Assembly (NCBI GenBank): GCA_040414495.1
Contig: JBEDUI010000054.1
Location: 1 to 64,000, forward strand
Length of the DNA: 64,000 bases
Origin: DATAVB01 sp040414495
GTDB taxonomy: Bacteria; Actinomycetota; Actinomycetes; Mycobacteriales; QHCD01
Direction: 5' to 3'
Part shown: positions 1 to 9,810 of the stretch, one piece after another
Layout: each line of letters begins with the position of its first letter
Position numbering within the stretch: position 1 is the first letter of the stretch
Position numbers and translations under genes: made by a program
Notes under the pieces: model-generated
What the model was told of the DNA's origin: nothing
What the model saw: only the letters and a program-made list of their open reading frames with translations
Database searches by the model: none

Positions 1-516
1 CCTGGTTCGTTGGTCGGTTCTTGAGCGCGATTGGCGGGTCCTAGCCGAACCAGTTCTCTACTAAGAATGCGCTTCGCCATGACGGCCAACCGAATTGCCG
101 AAGCCTGCGGAGGAGATCTTCGACAAGCAATTCGGTGTGCCGTATTCGGCCGCGGTCAAGTGTGGACATTAGCATGGAATGCCTTTATTCCATTTCTGGA
201 CTACCCGCCCGAACTGCCGCATTGTCTGTGTCTTATACTGATCGAGTTGATCAATTTTCAGCCTCGGAAATCACAAGGAACCGCGGCCGCTACACCGACA
301 GACGCGGCGGTGAAGCCGATATATACTTGCGCTCAACACGCTGATGCCTGGACAACTTCCGAACTGCTAACATTCCCATCCGTAAATCACCTCGGATTTA
401 CCGAAAATCATGACAGTCTCCGCGCGAAGCATCGACACAGGCGCCTACGCCTCACTCGCCCAATGCACCGCCATTCTCAAGAGCACACACGACAACAGCT
501 AAAAGGAGCGGTCTTC
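1..516. other. Intergenic region upstream of the methyltransferase gene
   Basis: No gene is supported here. The reading frame of the methyltransferase stays open upstream of its start, but the translation is low-complexity and lacks family similarity, and base composition is clearly less GC-rich than the coding DNA around it. A short inverted repeat (GGAAT, six-base loop, ATTCC) lies at 176-191. The promoter of the methyltransferase gene is presumably here, but I cannot place it. Confidence 0.5.
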
Positions 517-1224
517 ATGACGAACCCGAATGACGGTGCGACGCGCGTCCGCGAGGTACGCCGCCGACTCGCGCAGGAGGGGCCGCCGCGGACGCGCGAC
601 CAAAAGCTAGATTTTCAGACCGTCACAGTCCCCGAGCACCACTGCGACCAGCTGCGCGATCTGATGATCTCCGAGCGGGCCGAAAAGGTTGTGGAGATTG
701 GCCTCGCCTACGCCAGCTCCGCGCTCGCCATCGGTGAGGCGCTGACGACTGTCGACCGTCCGCAACCCCGGCACGTCATCATCGACCCGTTCCAAGAACG
801 CGAGTTTTTCAATGCCGGATGGGATCTTCTACGTTCTGCGGGGCTGGACTCAATCGCCACGCTCATGGGCATTCCTTCGTCGATCGCGCTCCCGCAGCTG
901 CTCACCGAGGGCTTCCTCGCCGACGCCGCATTCGTGGACGGCAGTCACAGATTCCACGAAGTGTTCGTCGATTTCTATTTCCTGCGTAAGATCGTCCGGC
1001 CTGGCGGCGTGATTGTCATCGACGACGACGGGTGGCCGTCCGTGCACACGGCCGCGCAATATTACGAGCGGAACCTGGGCTGGACGGTGATCCCCGACGC
1101 CTTCCCCGGTGACGCGACCGGCGTCAAACCACAAAGTAAACAAGAAAAGCGGTGCAAGGCATACCGCCTGCCTGACCAGTTGTTCGAGCCTTCGTTCCAG
1201 GACTTCCGCCCGTTTTGGTCCTGA
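517..1224 (+). CDS. Class I SAM-dependent methyltransferase (Methyltransf_24-like)
   Basis: A 235-residue Rossmann-fold methyltransferase. The start is ATG at 517, preceded by a good ribosome site (AAAAGGAG). Motif I is seen as VVEIGLAYASSALAIG, followed by an acidic strand end (HVIIDPF), then AAFVDGSHRFHEV and a GGVIVIDDDGW strand, the arrangement of the Methyltransf_24 family. The substrate is unknown. The gene converges on the membrane-complex operon with a gap of only 15 bases. The M. tuberculosis Rv0081-Rv0087 locus is also followed by a putative methyltransferase (Rv0089), but orthology is not claimed. Confidence 0.8.
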   Translation: MTNPNDGATRVREVRRRLAQEGPPRTRDQKLDFQTVTVPEHHCDQLRDLMISERAEKVVEIGLAYASSALAIGEALTTVDRPQPRHVIIDPFQEREFFNAGWDLLRSAGLDSIATLMGIPSSIALPQLLTEGFLADAAFVDGSHRFHEVFVDFYFLRKIVRPGGVIVIDDDGWPSVHTAAQYYERNLGWTVIPDAFPGDATGVKPQSKQEKRCKAYRLPDQLFEPSFQDFRPFWS

Positions 1225-1239
1225 CCAGGGAGTCCTCTT

Positions 1240-2736
1240 TTAGAGGTCGTTGCCGGCGTACGAGAGGTTGAAGCTTTTATTGGTGAGCGGGAAATCCGGC
1301 ACGATCGTGTCGGCCAGCGCGACCGGCAGCGCCGGCCAGTTGAACCACGACGGGTCGACCACCTTGACCCGAAGCATCCGGTCGTTCGCGTCGACCTCGA
1401 CGCGATGCACGATCGTGCCCCGCCATCCCTCAACGATCCCTACCCCACTGCCGCCGCCCCCGCCATGTCGCTGCGCCGCACCGAATTCCCGGACTCCCCC
1501 GGTCGCCTCGACAAGGTGCCGGATCAGCCGGACCGAGGCCGCGAATTCGTCACGACGGACGGAATAGCGAGCCAGCACGTCGCCATCGCTTGCCGTCACC
1601 GGTTCGATCGGCAGCACCACCGTCGGGTGGTCCAGCCGCGCATCGACCGGCAAGCCGCTGGCCCGGGCGACGTAGCCGAGGCAGCCCAGATCACGCGCCG
1701 GCTCGGCACCCAAGATCGCGGTGCCGGCAAACCGGTCGTGGATCACCGTATTACGCAGGGTCAGCCGCGTGACCTCGGCGAGCTCGGCGCTGATGCGGTC
1801 CAGCTCCGCCACGTCCGGGAGCGCCGTGAGACTCACTCCCCCGACGTGGATCGCGCCGCGGAGCAGACGGTGCCCGGTGACCGTCTGGTTCAGCCGTAGC
1901 AACCGCTCCCGAATAGCCAGGGCGTGTGAATTGGCCAGCCCGAAACCGACGTCGTTGGCGAGCGCGCCGAGGTCGGCGGCGTGGTTGTACAGCCGCTCCA
2001 GCTCGACCAGCAACGCGCGCAGCCGATGCGCATCGTCCGGCACCTCCAGGCCGAGCGCATCTTCGACGGCCAGACAGTACGCCAGCGCGTGGCCGACCGA
2101 CGTGTCCCCGCTGATGCGTTCCGCGAGCTGGATTCCGTCGGTCGCCGGCTGCTCCTGGAAGAGTTTCTCGACACCTCGATGGGTGAACCACAGCCGGGCC
2201 TTCAGCTTCAGAATGGTCTCCCCGACCACGGAGAAACGGAAATGCCCCGGCTCAATCATCCCGGCGTGCACCGGCCCGACCGGAATCTCGTACACCCCAG
2301 GCCCTTCCACGGTCAGGAACGGGTACGGCCCGGTGTCGGAGAATTCCGGCGCCGGGCCGGCGTCCCGGCGCATCGGATGCCACCCCGAGGGCCAGTGCGC
2401 ATGCCGAACCAGCCGGCGGGGCAACGGATGTCCACTGGGGACAATGCCGTAAAGATCCTTCATTTCGCGTTCGAATCGGCCGGCCGGAAAGGACTGGTCG
2501 GCCAGCGTGGGCAACTTCGGGTCCTTTGTGGACAGTGTGACCTCGAGCTCGACTCGGCGGTCGGGCGCCCCGGCGAGAAACAGATAAACAACACGCAGCT
2601 GCTCGCCGTCGTCGTGCGCCGCGACCAATCCCAGCCGGTAACCGGATTCGAACAACGCCCCCACCTCGGTGGCGAGCTGCTCCGCAGCGACCTGCCGACT
2701 GACCCGGTGCGCGCCGAGCACGGACTGGCTGCTCAT
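1240..2736 (-). CDS. hycE: Ehr/formate-hydrogenlyase-like large subunit (NuoC-NuoD fusion type) without NiFe cysteines
   Basis: 498 residues. The N-terminal part (about 1-145) is a 30-kDa-subunit domain ending in the signature EREMKDLYGI (89-98). The rest is a 49-kDa/hydrogenase large-subunit domain. Where hydrogenases carry the first CxxC this protein reads ERISGDTSVGH (207-217), and the C-terminal end (VPDFPLTNKSFNLSYAGNDL) has no CxxC either, so a NiFe site cannot form. Such proteins belong to energy-converting-hydrogenase-related (Ehr) complexes; the likely M. tuberculosis counterpart is Rv0087 (HycE). The start at 2736 gives an ATGA overlap with the preceding gene; the frame is open further upstream. 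Last gene of the operon. Peripheral, bound to the membrane arm. Confidence 0.9.
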   Translation of the reverse strand: MSSQSVLGAHRVSRQVAAEQLATEVGALFESGYRLGLVAAHDDGEQLRVVYLFLAGAPDRRVELEVTLSTKDPKLPTLADQSFPAGRFEREMKDLYGIVPSGHPLPRRLVRHAHWPSGWHPMRRDAGPAPEFSDTGPYPFLTVEGPGVYEIPVGPVHAGMIEPGHFRFSVVGETILKLKARLWFTHRGVEKLFQEQPATDGIQLAERISGDTSVGHALAYCLAVEDALGLEVPDDAHRLRALLVELERLYNHAADLGALANDVGFGLANSHALAIRERLLRLNQTVTGHRLLRGAIHVGGVSLTALPDVAELDRISAELAEVTRLTLRNTVIHDRFAGTAILGAEPARDLGCLGYVARASGLPVDARLDHPTVVLPIEPVTASDGDVLARYSVRRDEFAASVRLIRHLVEATGGVREFGAAQRHGGGGGSGVGIVEGWRGTIVHRVEVDANDRMLRVKVVDPSWFNWPALPVALADTIVPDFPLTNKSFNLSYAGNDL

Positions 2737-4199
2737 CGAACCGCCCCGAGCACGTCGGCGGCAGCGTGGAACACGCCAGCCAGCGGGCCGGCGGTGATGC
2801 CGAGCAGCAGGCACGCGCACACCCCGGCGACCAGCGCCGCCACCGTCGTGGCCGGGATGACGATGGCCGGTGGGTCCCCGGCCGGGGTGCCCAACAGCAG
2901 CCGCGCGCCGTTGCGGACCAATGCGGCGAACGCGATGACCAGCAGCGCCAGCGCCACCGCCAGCGACCAGGCAAGGTGCGCGCCAGCCAAACCGCGCGCC
3001 ATCGACAATTCGCTGGCGAACATGGCGAATGGCGGCATCCCCAACAGCACCGCGAGACCAACGCCCAGCGCCACCGCCAACAATTTGGACCGGCCGATCA
3101 CCGCGCCGATGTCCGCGATGGCGGTCGAACCATGGGCCATCTGCAATTGACCGGCGGCCAGGAAAAGCACCGCCTTGCCCAAGCCATGCGCCAATACGTG
3201 CAGCAACAACGCGGCGATCGCGAGCCGCGTGCCGGCCGCGGCCGCCAGGGCAAGCAACCCCATGTTCTCCATTGAGGAATACGCCAACATCCGCTTGACG
3301 TCGGTTTGTACGACCAGCATGAACGCCGCCACCGCGACCGTCAGCAGGCCGACCGTGAGCAGACCATTGCGGAAGAATCCGTTACCCAGCGCGGCATCGG
3401 CGACGGTCTTGACCCGCAGCAAGGCGCAAAACGCCACCGGCAGCAGCACCCCGCTCATCAACGCCGAGACCGGTGCCGGCGCCTGGCTGTGCGCGTCGGC
3501 CAGCCAGGTGTGGAACGGAACGAGCCCGACCTTGGCGCCGTACCCGAGCAACAACAGCCCCGCAGCCAGGTGCGTGACGGCGGGATCAAGCTGGCCCGCG
3601 TGCCCGACCAGGCTGTCCAGCCGCAATGACTGACCGGCCGATATTCCGGCGTGCCGGCCGCCGAAATTCAGCACGACCGTACCAAGAAAAGCCAACGCAA
3701 TTCCGACCGAGCAGATCACCACGTATTTCCACGTAGCCTCCAGCGCGGCCCGGCTCGGGTGGTGCCCGACCAGAAACGCGGTGGCGATCGTGGTGGCCTC
3801 GATCGCCACCCACATCACGCCGAGGTTGTTCGCCAGCACGGCCAGCGTCATCGCGGCCACGAAAGCCGGCAGCAGCACGGCATATGCGTGCGCGCGGCGT
3901 ACGGTCGTGTGCCCGGCGGCGAATTCAGCGTCGAGATATCCGATGCTCGCGGCGGCGGCGATCGCGGCTACCGCGCCGATGACGATCAGCATGGTGACGG
4001 TCAGTCCGTCCACACGCAACAGTCCGCCGGCGTAAATGCGCGCAGTGGAAGCGGTTTGGGCCGCCAGCGCGGCGCCGCAGGCCAGAATCACCAGCGCCGC
4101 CGCGACAGTGGCGTATCCGACGGCGCGGCGCCAGCCGGTCACCGCGGCCACGGCGGCGACGACCACCGGAGCGAATAGCGCAACCAGCACCAGGCTCAT
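2733..4199 (-). CDS. hycQ: Ehr complex antiporter-like membrane subunit (HycQ/HyfF type)
   Basis: 488 residues, almost entirely hydrophobic helices, of the NuoL/M/N-Mrp antiporter family. The family signature is visible as [19 protein letters not shown], which in this family contains proton-path residues, followed by VDGLT-type and [15 protein letters not shown] segments. It should form part of the ion-translocating membrane arm. It overlaps the genes on both sides by 4 bases (ATGA), so translation is coupled. Order and type match Rv0086 of M. tuberculosis. Confidence 0.9.
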   Translation of the reverse strand: MSLVLVALFAPVVVAAVAAVTGWRRAVGYATVAAALVILACGAALAAQTASTARIYAGGLLRVDGLTVTMLIVIGAVAAIAAAASIGYLDAEFAAGHTTVRRAHAYAVLLPAFVAAMTLAVLANNLGVMWVAIEATTIATAFLVGHHPSRAALEATWKYVVICSVGIALAFLGTVVLNFGGRHAGISAGQSLRLDSLVGHAGQLDPAVTHLAAGLLLLGYGAKVGLVPFHTWLADAHSQAPAPVSALMSGVLLPVAFCALLRVKTVADAALGNGFFRNGLLTVGLLTVAVAAFMLVVQTDVKRMLAYSSMENMGLLALAAAAGTRLAIAALLLHVLAHGLGKAVLFLAAGQLQMAHGSTAIADIGAVIGRSKLLAVALGVGLAVLLGMPPFAMFASELSMARGLAGAHLAWSLAVALALLVIAFAALVRNGARLLLGTPAGDPPAIVIPATTVAALVAGVCACLLLGITAGPLAGVFHAAADVLGAVR

Positions 4200-4843
4200 C
4201 CGCGTAGCTCCCGCAACTGGTCAAGGTCGGTGCCGCCGAACACCCGCCGCATCCGTCCAGTGAGGACACCCAGCACCAGTACGGCAAAGAGCACGTCCAG
4301 CGACGCGCCCAGTTCGACGACGAGCGGAACCCCTGCGGTGATGAGGAATGCGGTCGCGGCGATCCCGTTGTCCAGCAGCAGGAATCCGACCGCCTGCGAC
4401 ACCGCCCGGCGCCGACTGACCATGATGAAGACCGCTATCAGGACGACCGCGAACGCCGCCGGTACCGCCTGGATCGCCGGCGTGGGGTCCACCGCGACCA
4501 GCGGCCGGCTCACCGCGTACGCAACCACCACCAACACCGCGGTGACGAGCAGCGAGGCCGTCGTATTCACCAACGGCTCGCTCTCCCTACGTTCGGGCCC
4601 ATCCGCTGCCCGCGCGAGCAGCCAGGGCAGCAACAACGCGCGCAGGCCAAAGACCGCGAACCCGACGCCCAGCAGCGCCGCATCGTGGCCCCGCGCCGCC
4701 TCGGCGAAAACCAGAACCGTCAGCGCCACGCCCTGCCAGGCCAGCAACCGTACGATCGCGGTCAGCTGGCGACGCCAGACGATCAGCACGGCCGCGAGTA
4801 AAAAAGCACCCGCGCTCAGGTCGAGCACACTGGAATTCGACAT
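4196..4843 (-). CDS. hycP: Ehr complex small membrane subunit (HycP/HyfE type)
   Basis: 215 residues with about seven hydrophobic segments, like HyfE and Rv0085 (HycP), which relate to the NuoK region of complex I. The ATG at 4843 shares one base with the stop codon of the upstream gene (TGATG); an in-frame TTG three bases upstream is less likely. The stop overlaps the start of the next gene by 4 bases. HyfE-type proteins carry a NuoK-like segment. No soluble domain is seen. Confidence 0.82.
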   Translation of the reverse strand: MSNSSVLDLSAGAFLLAAVLIVWRRQLTAIVRLLAWQGVALTVLVFAEAARGHDAALLGVGFAVFGLRALLLPWLLARAADGPERRESEPLVNTTASLLVTAVLVVVAYAVSRPLVAVDPTPAIQAVPAAFAVVLIAVFIMVSRRRAVSQAVGFLLLDNGIAATAFLITAGVPLVVELGASLDVLFAVLVLGVLTGRMRRVFGGTDLDQLRELRG

Positions 4844-5796
4844 CAACCACCGACCGGCGAAAAGAAATACGAGGCCGTCACCGCGATCAGGGCGAGCAAA
4901 AACGAGCCGGCCAGCAATTCGGGGACCCGGAACAGACGTAGCTTCGCGACGAAAACCTCACCCGCGGCCAGTAGCGTCGCCAGCACCCCAACCTTGACCG
5001 AAATCGCCACCAGGCCCAGGAAAACGGCGGCGGCATCGGGATTGTGGCCGGCCACGCCCCACGGCAGGAACAGATTTGCCAGCAATGCCAACAGGACGGT
5101 CAGCCGCATACCGCTGGCCCATTCGAGCAGCGCCAGCCGCGGCCCGGCATATTCGAGCACCATCGCCTCGTGCACCATCGTCAATTCCAGGTGTGTCGAG
5201 GGATTGTCGACCGGCAGCCGCCCGGTCTCGGCGACAATCACGACCGCCAGCGCGACGAACGCCAACACACCAGCCGGCGAGACAACCTGGCCGGGATGAT
5301 GGACGGTATTCGTGACAATGGCCGCCAGATTCGCCGAATGCGCTGGAATTGACAGTGCGAATACGGCCAGCAAAATGGTCGGCTCAACCAGGGCGGCGAT
5401 GGTCACCTCGCGGCTGGCACCCATTCCGCCGAACGCCGTACCGGTATCGAGACCGGCCAGGGTCAGCGCGACCGTGCCCAGTAGCAATAGGCCGACCACA
5501 GCGAACAAATCGGCGACCGAGTCCAGCGGCGACCCGGTGCCGACAACCGGTACGGTCGCGGCGATCACCACTGTGCCGGCCATCAGCACAGGCGGCGCGG
5601 CGAGAAAGATGACTGTAGTGCCGGCCGGGCGAATCTGCTGCTTGCCCAACTGCTTGCGAATATCGCGCCACGGCTGCAGCACGCCACCGCCGCAGCGCCC
5701 CTCCAACAGAGCCCGTACCTGCCGCATCGCGCCGATCACCAGCGGCGCGGCCACCAGAACAAGCACCAGCTGCAGTACGACGACCAGTACGTTCAT
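4843..5796 (-). CDS. hycD: Ehr complex NuoH-like membrane subunit (HycD/HyfC type)
   Basis: 317 residues, NuoH family, which anchors the peripheral arm to the membrane arm and lines the quinone-side cavity in complex I. Visible family features are the segment after the first helix ([18 protein letters not shown]), and the conserved acidic loop [20 protein letters not shown] followed by [10 protein letters not shown]. The ATG at 5796 overlaps the upstream stop by 4 bases; the long open frame further upstream is antisense-like low complexity and was discarded. Counterpart of Rv0084. Confidence 0.9.
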   Translation of the reverse strand: MNVLVVVLQLVLVLVAAPLVIGAMRQVRALLEGRCGGGVLQPWRDIRKQLGKQQIRPAGTTVIFLAAPPVLMAGTVVIAATVPVVGTGSPLDSVADLFAVVGLLLLGTVALTLAGLDTGTAFGGMGASREVTIAALVEPTILLAVFALSIPAHSANLAAIVTNTVHHPGQVVSPAGVLAFVALAVVIVAETGRLPVDNPSTHLELTMVHEAMVLEYAGPRLALLEWASGMRLTVLLALLANLFLPWGVAGHNPDAAAVFLGLVAISVKVGVLATLLAAGEVFVAKLRLFRVPELLAGSFLLALIAVTASYFFSPVGG

Positions 5797-7799
5797 CGCG
5801 CCAGCACCAGCACGAGCAACAACCCGATCGCGCCGTAGGCCAGGTACAAGTGGACGCTTCCGGAATGGGCGCGCCGCAGACCCCGGGCAACGGTGCGTAC
5901 GAGGCGAACCACCGGCCAGTAGAGCCGGTCCTCGATTGCGTCGGTCAATCGGCCCGAGTACGCGACTCTCGAGAGCAGATAGCGCGATTCGGCGTGGTGG
6001 TCGATCCGTACGTCGGTGTCCGGCCGCAGCACGTCGTCGAAGACCCGCTGCAGCGGCTGGGCGAAAGAGGTCGCCGTGTACTGCATGCGCGGCGTGAGCC
6101 GTTCCGCGCCGCATGTCCACAGTGGAGCGTCCACTGCGGACGGACGTCGCCGGGCTCCGGTTGCGGCCAGCGCCAACGCCAACGCCAGCAGTACGGCCAC
6201 GCCCATCGCCGCGGCCAATACCGTCGCCGATACCGAGCCCGCGGCGCCGGGCAGCCGCAACAGCAGCCCGAGGCGCGGCGCTGACCCTGCGCCGAGCAGC
6301 TGATGCAGCACGTCCCGCAGCAATGGTCCGGACGCAGCTGGGGCGACCGCGCACACCACGCACGCTGCCGCGGCAACCGCCATTCCAGCCAGCATCCCGG
6401 TCGGAGCCTCGACCGCCTCCGCCGCCGCATCCGACCGCGGCCGGGCCAGAAAGCCAACACCGAAGGCCTTGACCATCGCCGCCACACCCAGCCCGGTCGT
6501 CAGCGCTACCGCGCCAACCGCCGGTGGCATCACCAATGCCAGCAACGTATGGCCCTCATGGGGGGCGTGGATCAGCGCCTGCAACAACAGCCATTCGCTG
6601 ACGAACCCGGCACCGAGCGGCAGCCCGGAGGCGCCCAGCGCGGCGAGTCCAAACGCGACAGTGGTCGCCGGCATCCGTCGAGCCAGCCCGCCCAATCTGT
6701 CGATATCGCGTAGGCCGGTGGCGACCAGAACCGAGCCGGCAGCAAGAAAACCCAATGTCTTGAAGGCAGCGTGGCCAATCAAATGCAGCAACGACGCGGT
6801 CAACGCGATCGCCGCTACGCCCGGAACGGATCGGGTTAACAGCGCCGCGCCGAGACCGAGCGTGATCAGCCCCATGTTCTCGGTCGTCGAATATGCCAAC
6901 AGCCGTTTCAAATCGGTGGCCACGGCGGCGTGCAAAACGCCGTACACCGCCGAAAGCGCGCCCAGCACCAACAGCGTCAGTCCCCACCAGCGCGGACCCG
7001 GCCCGAGCACCTGCAGGTCAAATCGCACCAAGCCGTATATCCCGAGGTTCACCATCGCCGCGCTCATCAAGGCCGAGGCCGGACTTGGGGCCTCCGGATG
7101 CGCGCGCGGAAGCCATGCGTGCAACGGAAGAAGCCCGGCCTTCGAGCCGAATCCGGCGACGGTCAGTACGAACACCACTGCCCGGGTCGCCGGCGGCAGT
7201 GTTGCCGCCCGGTGCGCCAACTCGGCGAACGAGTCGGTGCCAGTCGCGGCCGCCAGAATGCTCAGCGCAAGCAGAATCGCGACGAAACCGAGCTGGGTCA
7301 GCACCGCGTAAAAGACGCCGGCCGACCGGGCCGCGGGGCGGTGGTGTTCGGTGCATACGAGAACGAGCGAGGCGCCGGCCATCAGCTCCCAGGCCAGCAG
7401 GAATGTGCTGACCGAACCTGCCGAGGCAACCAATAGCATCGCGGCCACGAACAGCGGAAGAATCCACAGCGCGAACCGCGGCAACCGCTCGGCGCGCGCG
7501 TAAGCCACCGCGTACAAGCCGACCGCGAACGCCACCGCGCCGGTGATGGCGAGGAACAACCCGCTCAACTGGTCGACCTGCAGCCGTATCCCGATCAGCG
7601 GCACCAGCCAACCGATGCGTACCGGACCCAGTCCACGGACGACACCGAACAGACCCACGGCGACCCCGGTGAGGCCGACCGCAGCGGTGAGGCCGCCCGT
7701 CATACGTGCGGCCCCACCACCGCTCCAACGCGCGGCAGGGTCAGTGCCCGGGGATCGACCGCGCGCGGAGTACGGAGCCAGGTCGAGGGTCGAGCTCAC
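5793..7799 (-). CDS. Ehr complex large antiporter-like subunit (HyfB/HycC type)
   Basis: 668 residues from the GTG at 7799, chosen because it forms a GTGA overlap with the upstream stop as everywhere else in this operon. An ATG at 7703 (636 residues) is the alternative and lies closer to the first membrane helix. The protein is a NuoL/HyfB-type proton-pumping subunit with more than twelve helices. It shows AGLLPLHAWLPRAHPEAPSP and DLKRLLAYSTTENMG, the hallmark segments of the family. Counterpart of Rv0083. Confidence 0.88.
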   Translation of the reverse strand: MSSTLDLAPYSARGRSPGTDPAARWSGGGAARMTGGLTAAVGLTGVAVGLFGVVRGLGPVRIGWLVPLIGIRLQVDQLSGLFLAITGAVAFAVGLYAVAYARAERLPRFALWILPLFVAAMLLVASAGSVSTFLLAWELMAGASLVLVCTEHHRPAARSAGVFYAVLTQLGFVAILLALSILAAATGTDSFAELAHRAATLPPATRAVVFVLTVAGFGSKAGLLPLHAWLPRAHPEAPSPASALMSAAMVNLGIYGLVRFDLQVLGPGPRWWGLTLLVLGALSAVYGVLHAAVATDLKRLLAYSTTENMGLITLGLGAALLTRSVPGVAAIALTASLLHLIGHAAFKTLGFLAAGSVLVATGLRDIDRLGGLARRMPATTVAFGLAALGASGLPLGAGFVSEWLLLQALIHAPHEGHTLLALVMPPAVGAVALTTGLGVAAMVKAFGVGFLARPRSDAAAEAVEAPTGMLAGMAVAAAACVVCAVAPAASGPLLRDVLHQLLGAGSAPRLGLLLRLPGAAGSVSATVLAAAMGVAVLLALALALAATGARRRPSAVDAPLWTCGAERLTPRMQYTATSFAQPLQRVFDDVLRPDTDVRIDHHAESRYLLSRVAYSGRLTDAIEDRLYWPVVRLVRTVARGLRRAHSGSVHLYLAYGAIGLLLVLVLAR

Positions 7800-8269
7800 C
7801 GGCCGCTGACCGAGCGCAACGCCGTGAGAATTTGATCCGGCGTGGGTGGGCAGCCGGGTACCTCCACGTCGACCGGGACGACGTCGCGCACCGCACCCGC
7901 GACGCCGTAGCCTGCCGCGAATACGCCGCAGTTGCGGGCACAATCCCCGATCGCGATCACCACGCGCGGGTGCGGCACCGCCTCCAGGGTGTCCCGCAGC
8001 GGCCCGGCCATGTTGTGCGTCACCACGCCCGTCACCAGCAGACCGTCGGCATGCCGCGGCGAGGCAACCAGCCGGGCCCCGAACCGCTCGGCGTCATATA
8101 CCGGCCCGAAGGCTCCGGAAAGCTCGATCTCGCAGCCGTTGCACGAGCCCGCGTCAACATGCCGCAGCTGCAGGGATCCGTTCAAATCCGGTACCGAGGC
8201 CCGTTCCGGCGCCGATCCCGCCGGTTGTACGAACCGACCGGTCCGCCGAATCCGGCGCAGCCACCCCAT
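7796..8269 (-). CDS. Ehr complex NuoB/HycG-like iron-sulfur subunit
   Basis: 157 residues, NADH-quinone oxidoreductase 20-kDa subunit family. Four cysteines in the expected spacing for an N2-type [4Fe-4S] cluster are intact: C43 and C46 (GSCNGCE), C110 (IGDC) and C140 (VPGCPPTP), with an extra C114. So the proximal cluster is kept although the partner large subunit has lost its NiFe ligands. The start codon shares bases with the stop of the ArsR gene (TAATG), and the end overlaps the next gene (GTGA). Counterpart of Rv0082. Confidence 0.9.
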   Translation of the reverse strand: MGWLRRIRRTGRFVQPAGSAPERASVPDLNGSLQLRHVDAGSCNGCEIELSGAFGPVYDAERFGARLVASPRHADGLLVTGVVTHNMAGPLRDTLEAVPHPRVVIAIGDCARNCGVFAAGYGVAGAVRDVVPVDVEVPGCPPTPDQILTALRSVSGR

Positions 8270-8631
8270 TAACGCCTCGCGGCGGCACGCCGCCCGGCCG
8301 CGCGATGGTCGGCCCGCAGGTCCTTCAACAGCCCCACCTGATCGGTCAGCACGCCGGTGAGAATCTTCCGGGCGACGGCCATCAGCTCTGTCATGTCCGG
8401 CGACGCCATCGAATAAATGACCGTGCTGCCCTGTTTGCGGGCGGCGATAACGCCAGCGCGCCGAAGCACGCCCAACTGTTGGGAAAGGTGCGAGGATTCA
8501 AGACCGACCTCCGGCAGCATTTCGCCCACCGACCGGTCTCGCTCGGCCAACAGCTCCAGGATTCTGATCCGGGCCGGATGGCCCAGGGTTTTGAAAAATT
8601 CCGCCTTCAACTGGTGCAACGGCGTGGACAT
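8269..8631 (-). CDS. ArsR-family transcriptional repressor (Rv0081-like) heading the Ehr operon
   Basis: 120 residues, winged helix-turn-helix. The N-terminal MSTPLHQLKAEFFKTLGHPARI and the recognition region LESSHLSQQLGVLRRAGVIA are typical ArsR. No CVC metal motif is present, so metal sensing is not indicated. In M. tuberculosis the equivalent Rv0081 is a DosR-induced regulator of this same operon and of many hypoxia genes. The ATG at 8631 was preferred to an open frame reaching 8769 because the family begins here and because a palindromic operator candidate lies 46 bases upstream. Confidence 0.88.
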   Translation of the reverse strand: MSTPLHQLKAEFFKTLGHPARIRILELLAERDRSVGEMLPEVGLESSHLSQQLGVLRRAGVIAARKQGSTVIYSMASPDMTELMAVARKILTGVLTDQVGLLKDLRADHRAAGRRAAARR

Positions 8632-8676
8632 CGTCAGCCGCCTTCCCCGCCAACGAGCACAGCGACCTCCGCCTCC

Positions 8677-8696
8677 GCAGGATGCATATATCCTGC
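8677..8696. promoter_or_regulatory. Palindromic operator candidate of the ArsR/Ehr operon
   Basis: GCAGGAT and ATCCTGC form a perfect 7-base inverted repeat separated by six bases (GCATAT). It lies 46 bases upstream of the ArsR start, in the only sizeable gap before the operon. ArsR proteins usually bind such dyads to repress themselves, so self-regulation is inferred. Confidence 0.55.
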
Positions 8697-8779
8697 AACC
8701 TACACGCTGATCAGTTGACGAATTTATCAGATGACCGGACGCGAAAATATGCGGTACAGCACGTCTCAACGGTCAGATC

Positions 8780-9154
8780 TCAGGGATGGGTCTGGCCCAG
8801 CCGATCAGCGGCGCGCTCGAAGTATTTGGCGATCGACAGCAGCTGGCGTCGTTGCCGGTACCGGCCCCAAGCGCTCGTGGGTCGCTGACCGTAGATACGC
8901 GACGCCTCTTTCGTCCAGTCCACCACCGACTGGTCCATGAAGGCGGCATAGTCGTCGAGGCGGTCAAGGCGGCGCCACCGCCATTTCGTCCGCGCGCTGA
9001 CATTCAGCGCGTCCCCGTATTTCTCGTCCTCACGAGCCTGGGATTCATCGACCTCGTCCGACAGTCGTTCGCTCTGCTGGAAGATCCGGTCGGCGGCGGC
9101 GTCCATCCGCTTGACCAACTCATCCAGCACCCGGGCGTGCTCCGCGTCATCCAT
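8780..9154 (-). CDS. Hypothetical protein, charged helical
   Basis: 124 residues, no family recognised. The sequence is rich in Asp, Glu, Arg and Gln with heptad-like spacing (for example LDELVKRMDAAADRIFQQSE) and several Trp residues (WRWRRLDRLDDYAAFMDQSVVDW), suggesting a cytoplasmic helical protein. No signal peptide, membrane segment or cysteines. The ATG at 9154 was used; two in-frame GTG codons precede it directly. It is transcribed toward the ArsR operon from its own promoter or by read-in; function unknown. Confidence 0.6.
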   Translation of the reverse strand: MDDAEHARVLDELVKRMDAAADRIFQQSERLSDEVDESQAREDEKYGDALNVSARTKWRWRRLDRLDDYAAFMDQSVVDWTKEASRIYGQRPTSAWGRYRQRRQLLSIAKYFERAADRLGQTHP

Positions 9155-9274
9155 CACCACGAATCATCTCGCACAACCGACCGAATCGCGGGTTACGCGG
9201 TTGTCGGCGTGATCGTGCTGGCATGTCTACGGCGCTGTTGGCCCCTTCACGTTGACCTGAACAGTCAAGTTCTA

Positions 9275-9690
9275 TTACAACGGGGGCCTGCGGGGAGAAT
9301 GACGGTGTGACTGTCCGCATGCGTCGGTGGCGACGACCTCGCTGACTGTCGAACCACGAGGAAGCAGTGCAGCGAAGAAGCGCATTCCGTACGTGTCGAC
9401 ATCGCCGGCGAGTTCTGGACGGTGCCTCTGGGCGCTCCCATCGGGCCGTCGAATTGAATTTCCACGGCGACGATTGACGGGGCGACGCGTCCGGATACGC
9501 AGTAGGAACCCCGATCGGCTGAACCGGTACTAACCCGCAGCATTTGGCCGTCACGCAACGCGGGACCGCCTCCGCCACCACTCGACAGTTCGCCATCGGG
9601 CTGTCTAACTTCCAATATCTCGTACACGTGCTCTGGGCTACGTGCCCGAACCTGCAACGACTGCTCGCCGTCGGCGGTGCCCGTGCGCAA
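9275..9690 (-). pseudogene. Frameshifted hypothetical protein remnant
   Basis: One frame from 9690 gives EHVYEILEVRQPDGE and then VSGRVAPSIVAVEIQFDG, the usual style of a beta-rich actinobacterial hypothetical protein. After about 9430 that frame turns into nonsense, while the next frame continues with ELAGDVDTYGMRFFAALLPR and SEVVATDACG and stops at 9275. A G-x-V-A-P-x-V-x-x-V strand followed by a G-x-F-x-A-x-L-P strand is the order expected in one protein, so a single frameshift near 9410-9430 is the simplest reading. The N-terminus is unclear. Sequencing error cannot be excluded. Confidence 0.4.
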
Positions 9691-9810
9691 CTTCGGTGAA
9701 GTTCGGCAACAACGGAATCATGCTCACCCCAGCGGTGTGAACCGTTGAGCTCATGAGCGCGACGGATGCCTACGAGGCCGTCAACCCCGTTCTGAGTCGA
9801 TGGCGCAAGC

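Noticed and set aside
31..516. N-terminal extension of the methyltransferase frame
   Set aside because: The translation before 517 has no family similarity, and a good ribosome site directly precedes the internal ATG at 517.
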